Shown one piece after another: positions 60,101 to 64,000 of a stretch of DNA of 64,000 nt. Position 1 is the stretch's first letter; each line of letters opens with the position of its first letter. The DNA is taken from positions 89,090,776-89,154,775 of the forward strand of contig JBOZIK010000001.1 of NCBI GenBank assembly GCA_051453625.1, written 5' to 3'. The DNA comes from Welwitschia mirabilis. Lineage: Eukaryota > Gnetophyta > Gnetopsida > Welwitschiales. The notes beneath the pieces were generated by a model. The model was given only the letters and a program-made list of their open reading frames with translations, was not told where the DNA came from and ran no database searches. Both the position numbers and the translations under genes were made by a program.

Positions 60101-61473
60101 AACATGACTAAAAGTAAATCAGACTAGCTTGTATTTACCTCTATGAAGAGCTCATGGTTTTGTAATTAGTTTTAAAAAGACTACACAAAATAGGCTCTTC
60201 ATTATTTCTTACTTATGGAGTCAAATTAATGAACGTGCAATCCATTATACAAGTAAGATATTTCTCCCTTTTCCAAGTTTTACAATCATTAAAATGAGTG
60301 AAAATGCCATGTAAAAGTGTTCTACAAATTGTAATGCCTATGTAGAAGTCATTAATAATCAAACATTAATTTTATCTTTTGTCAAATAAGAACATACATG
60401 TTTCACATGCCTTTGATACTTAGTTGAAGAATGAAATTGATAAAATAGTGATTTTTGTTAATGATATTTTCCATTATCCTCTCATTTTTTTACTATAATG
60501 CATTCTTTCTTCTATTATAGGCATGTTATAAAACTTTTGCATGGAAATATTACTAATTATAGGAGTTTAACCTATAATGTTTGGAATACACAACTATTCA
60601 TGATAGCCTGACACACAATGATAAATTATTAAACAATGATAACCCAACAAATAAATTACATGGTATATTATTGTATCTTATCTTGATTGAGATTTATTAT
60701 ATCAGATGATCATAGGATGATGGTATCAATATTATCTTACAATGCATAAATATTCTATAGAGGATAATCATTCTTAGTTGCAAGTATGATACTAAGTATC
60801 TGTTCATTCCTAGTAATTAATGGTGCATTATTGAAGTAGAATTTGTGTTCATAACACATCTAAAAGTTACACTCATTCCATCTACATATAACAATAGTAC
60901 TTAATCATTTATATTTATAGTATCTTACAAACTAGAAGGAGGACAAGATTTTGAAGTGGGAAATAATGGAGGTATTTACACAAGCATGTTTTAAGCTTTA
61001 TACATTTCTTAATTAAGTTGTAATAAAAAGTAACATTCTTTAGCATGAATCTCTACTTGAGGAATCTATAAAATGAAATTTAACTTTAAAGGCTAATTTA
61101 GAAAACTTACCTTCATTATGACACCCATCTATTAGGTAAGAGTGTCCATCTAAGAATTCTCTTTTGTTAATTGTGCTCTATACATATGCCTTTTTTTTTT
61201 TGGCTTTTTCACTAGCTATTTTTATCTTTTAAGCTTGACTTGTAATTTAGCTATGAATTCTAAGAAGATTTCAAAGAATTATGAGGGGAATTATCCTATT
61301 CCAACACCTCTAACATGTCCATGTATTTTTAACAAGACTTTTCTTTAGTGCATACCTCCCATTTAGTGCCTTCAATATTTGAATCTTTCATTAACATAGT
61401 CTTATCTATCTTCAAGTAAGAAAAATTAGAAAGAAATTATTTATACATAAAGTCTATAGGTGAGAATTTTTAA
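57131..61473. other. AT-rich DNA, nothing recognised
   Basis: No coding motif. Ten-base gap at 59670-59679. The ORFs at 59252-59446 and 59547-59798 are hydrophobic low-complexity frames without homology that I recognise. Confidence 0.45.
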
Positions 61474-61603
61474 TTATATCATAATCCTACATTGATCATT
61501 TACAATTACTTTATCACCTTCTGTAACTTTCTATTTACTTATATCATAATCCTGCATTCATCATTTACAATTACTTTATCACCTTCTGTAACTTTCTATT
61601 TAC
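61474..61603 (+). repeat. Near-perfect 65-bp tandem duplication
   Basis: Both copies run TTATATCATAATCCT to CTTTCTATTTAC, starting at 61474 and 61539; only about two substitutions separate them. The ORF at 61492-61707 is created by this duplication. Confidence 0.92.
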
Positions 61604-63523
61604 CTTTTTATCCAAATGTACAACTTATCAGATTAAGGCTTTTAAGATGGCCTTCTCTTATGTCTTTGATTTTGGCCTTTAGAACTTTTGTAAAAAATAG
61701 GTTATGAAATAGTAATGTTATATACAAAAATTAATGAAATAATAATAGAGATTTTTAATATATTATAATATTAATAGACATTTTTAGCATATCTTAGGCA
61801 AATTATAAATCTAGATTTCTAATAGTAAGTGAAATATTATAAATTTTCCAAGTATGAATATAAATATCATGACAGAAGTGGCTATGTCAATATATGACAT
61901 GGCTATGTTGGAAATTTATCTAAAACTAAAACTAATAATCAAATCCAATATAAATACATTTTTGAAATTAAAAAATAAGTTAATTCAGGATTTAAATTTA
62001 ATGTAAACTCTTCCAAATAATCATATATTATTATACATCTTAATTAAGTTTAAAGTATTTTTTCATATTTATTAATGAGGCAATGTAGCTTTATAAATTC
62101 AATAAGAGAACTTTTAGATTAGATGTAAAACTTTATTTTATTCCTAACTATTAAAATAGTAAGATTTAGTTTCTATTTTTTGGTTGTTATCATTTATTTC
62201 ATGATGTATTTGAAAATTAGCTATGGATGTCCCTTTTTCCTTATAGTAATAGGTGAGGTCAAAATTTCTTCATTAATTATATTATCTAGTTGGGTGATGT
62301 CTTGATTAGTAAGGTTAACCTTAATGATTAATTCACTTATGAATTTCATTTAAACATGTTTCTTAATATGAAAAGGAAAATAAATATTATGAATATGGCC
62401 TAGAAATGAAATGAGGAAAATTATTAGCAATGCTTCAACCATAGTACAATACACTACAAATGTTTTATGAATAAAATGATTTCTAGTATTACAAGAATAC
62501 ATAGGCTTACTAAGTAATATAAGTTTGGAAAAGAGAAGATTCTAATAAATCTATGTAGTAAGCTAATAGAAGTAAAATGTGAAATCTAAAATATAAGGCA
62601 GAGAAAAGGGTCTAATCATTAAAATAGTTGAATCTCTAATAGGATATTATTATGTCAATGGTTCTTGTTCCTCTATATAATATAAATATTTATTGGAAAA
62701 AATTAAATTATTTTTCTAGGATAATCATCATATTTATGTTTTGAAAGAATTAGGTTCCCTATAAGAAAAGCTTATTAGTGAGATTCTTGGATATAACATT
62801 TTTTATAAGTAGTATTTATCTTAAATACTTACTATAAATTTCCTACTACAAAGTAATATAAGTTTTATAAAATAGGCAACAACATGATTACTATATGATT
62901 AAGTTAATATTATGTAGAAACTTACATAAAAATTTTTCAAGAAAACTAGACATATGTTAAAAAAACTAGACATATGAAGAAAACCACTTCAAAATCTACT
63001 AAAATTAGAATTGATTATATAGGATACAATCCACAATCAGTGTGGATTCTTATAGATTCATAGGTATAAATTATTAATGAAAATTTATATCTACATGCAT
63101 GAGATAATCCACAGTTTAAATTCTTTATGGAAGTTCATATTTGGAGGTAGGAGTTAACTTATAATAATTTGGTTAAATAATAAATGGAGGGATAGAGATG
63201 ACTTTTAGGGTAAGAAAATGTACTTTACCTCAAAAGGTTCAGGTTAGGTTGTGGCAAGAAAAGCTATTAGATAATACAAATTAAACTCAACTTCTTCTAT
63301 GATTGTCAGGAGTGTATGAATGGTATTATATATACAAGATATTTTATCAATGTTATTTCATCAATGATACTAGTGCACATTTATAAGTTATTTTATCAAA
63401 TATCATTTTATCAATTTTTTCTGTACATACATAACTAGACATGTGCTAGCATAAATGTATTGGTATTTCATTAGTAATAACATTAATTTAATTTCCTTAA
63501 AAAAGAAAATAATACCATAAACA
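61604..63523. other. AT-rich DNA, nothing recognised
   Basis: No feature seen beyond A/T runs. Confidence 0.45.
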
Positions 63524-63543
63524 CTAAACCCTAAACCCTAAAC
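63524..63543 (+). repeat. Interstitial telomere-like tract
   Basis: CTAAACCCTAAACCCTAAAC, nearly three copies of the plant telomere unit CCCTAAA, in ordinary AT-rich DNA. Confidence 0.85.
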
Positions 63544-64000
63544 ATTCTTAGAAATGAGAAAAACTAAATTGCAGATATGAATGATTGCTTCTACTAAATT
63601 AATTGAAATACATTTAACAACATCAATTTGGAAATGAAGGATATACCTCTCTAACATTTTATGTCTCCCCTATGCATAACATTTTCTAGATGTTTATTTA
63701 TAAATTTATCTAGCTCTTCTCTCCTTAAGTATTTATTATTTTTTTATCATAAGTTATTTTATAAGTACACAATATTTAAGCAAATCATTAATGGATATTC
63801 ATTTAAGGGGGTATTATTCCATTATAACAAAATATAATTGGCTTATTATATGTACAAATATTACTATTCTACTTTATCTAGGGGTAAGTGAAGTTTCTTA
63901 TCAACATTGTTATCATGTCTATTATAGTGATGCATGTTTAATCATGACTTATAATTACAATATGTCTTGACAAATGTTTGTATCATTTATTTCTTTTTAG
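63544..64000. other. AT-rich DNA, nothing recognised
   Basis: No feature seen. Confidence 0.45.

Overview
The window is plant nuclear DNA, about three-quarters A+T and nearly free of CG dinucleotides. It contains no recognisable host gene. About the first 47.7 kb is a stack of nested, heavily decayed LTR retrotransposons. A plant origin follows from primer-binding sites matching plant tRNA-Asp and initiator tRNA-Met, from Ty3/gypsy Athila/Tat-type RNase H and integrase motifs, and from Ty1/copia pol with a gag fold typical of angiosperm elements. The species cannot be told.

Outer element: a minus-strand Ty1/copia element (here Cop) runs from before base 1 to 47749. Its 3' LTR is at the left (1-1354) and the inner end of its 5' LTR family member is at the right (46278-47749). 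Two Ty3/gypsy elements sit inside it. Gy-P (plus strand, from 5503) split the Cop reverse transcriptase and is flanked by the target duplication ATTCC. Gy-M (minus strand, 14556 to 46272) landed beside the Cop primer-binding site and is flanked by AGGGT (AGGAT in one copy).

Tandem array: after the nesting, a block from inside Gy-P to inside the Gy-M reverse transcriptase was amplified head-to-tail into three units: 7729-22279, 22280-37155 and 37156-43930. The third is cut short by a deletion that brings Cop gag next to Gy-M gag. By eye the units agree at roughly four bases in five, so the array is old and is not an assembly duplicate. Each unit then gained its own scars: a 157-bp duplication and a roughly 1-kb deletion in unit 1, a minisatellite in unit 2, and the large deletion in unit 3.

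Right part (47750-64000): AT-rich DNA with no gene or transposon that I recognise. It holds a degenerate tandem family (about 54840-55560), short duplications, a TTTC microsatellite and a short internal telomere-like tract.

All coding regions are pseudogenes, recognised from translated motifs that survive across stop codons and frameshifts. Assembly gaps (N) lie at 2298-2394, 18700-18709, 21130-21773, 36020-36052, 42165-42174, 55802-56651 and 59670-59679.
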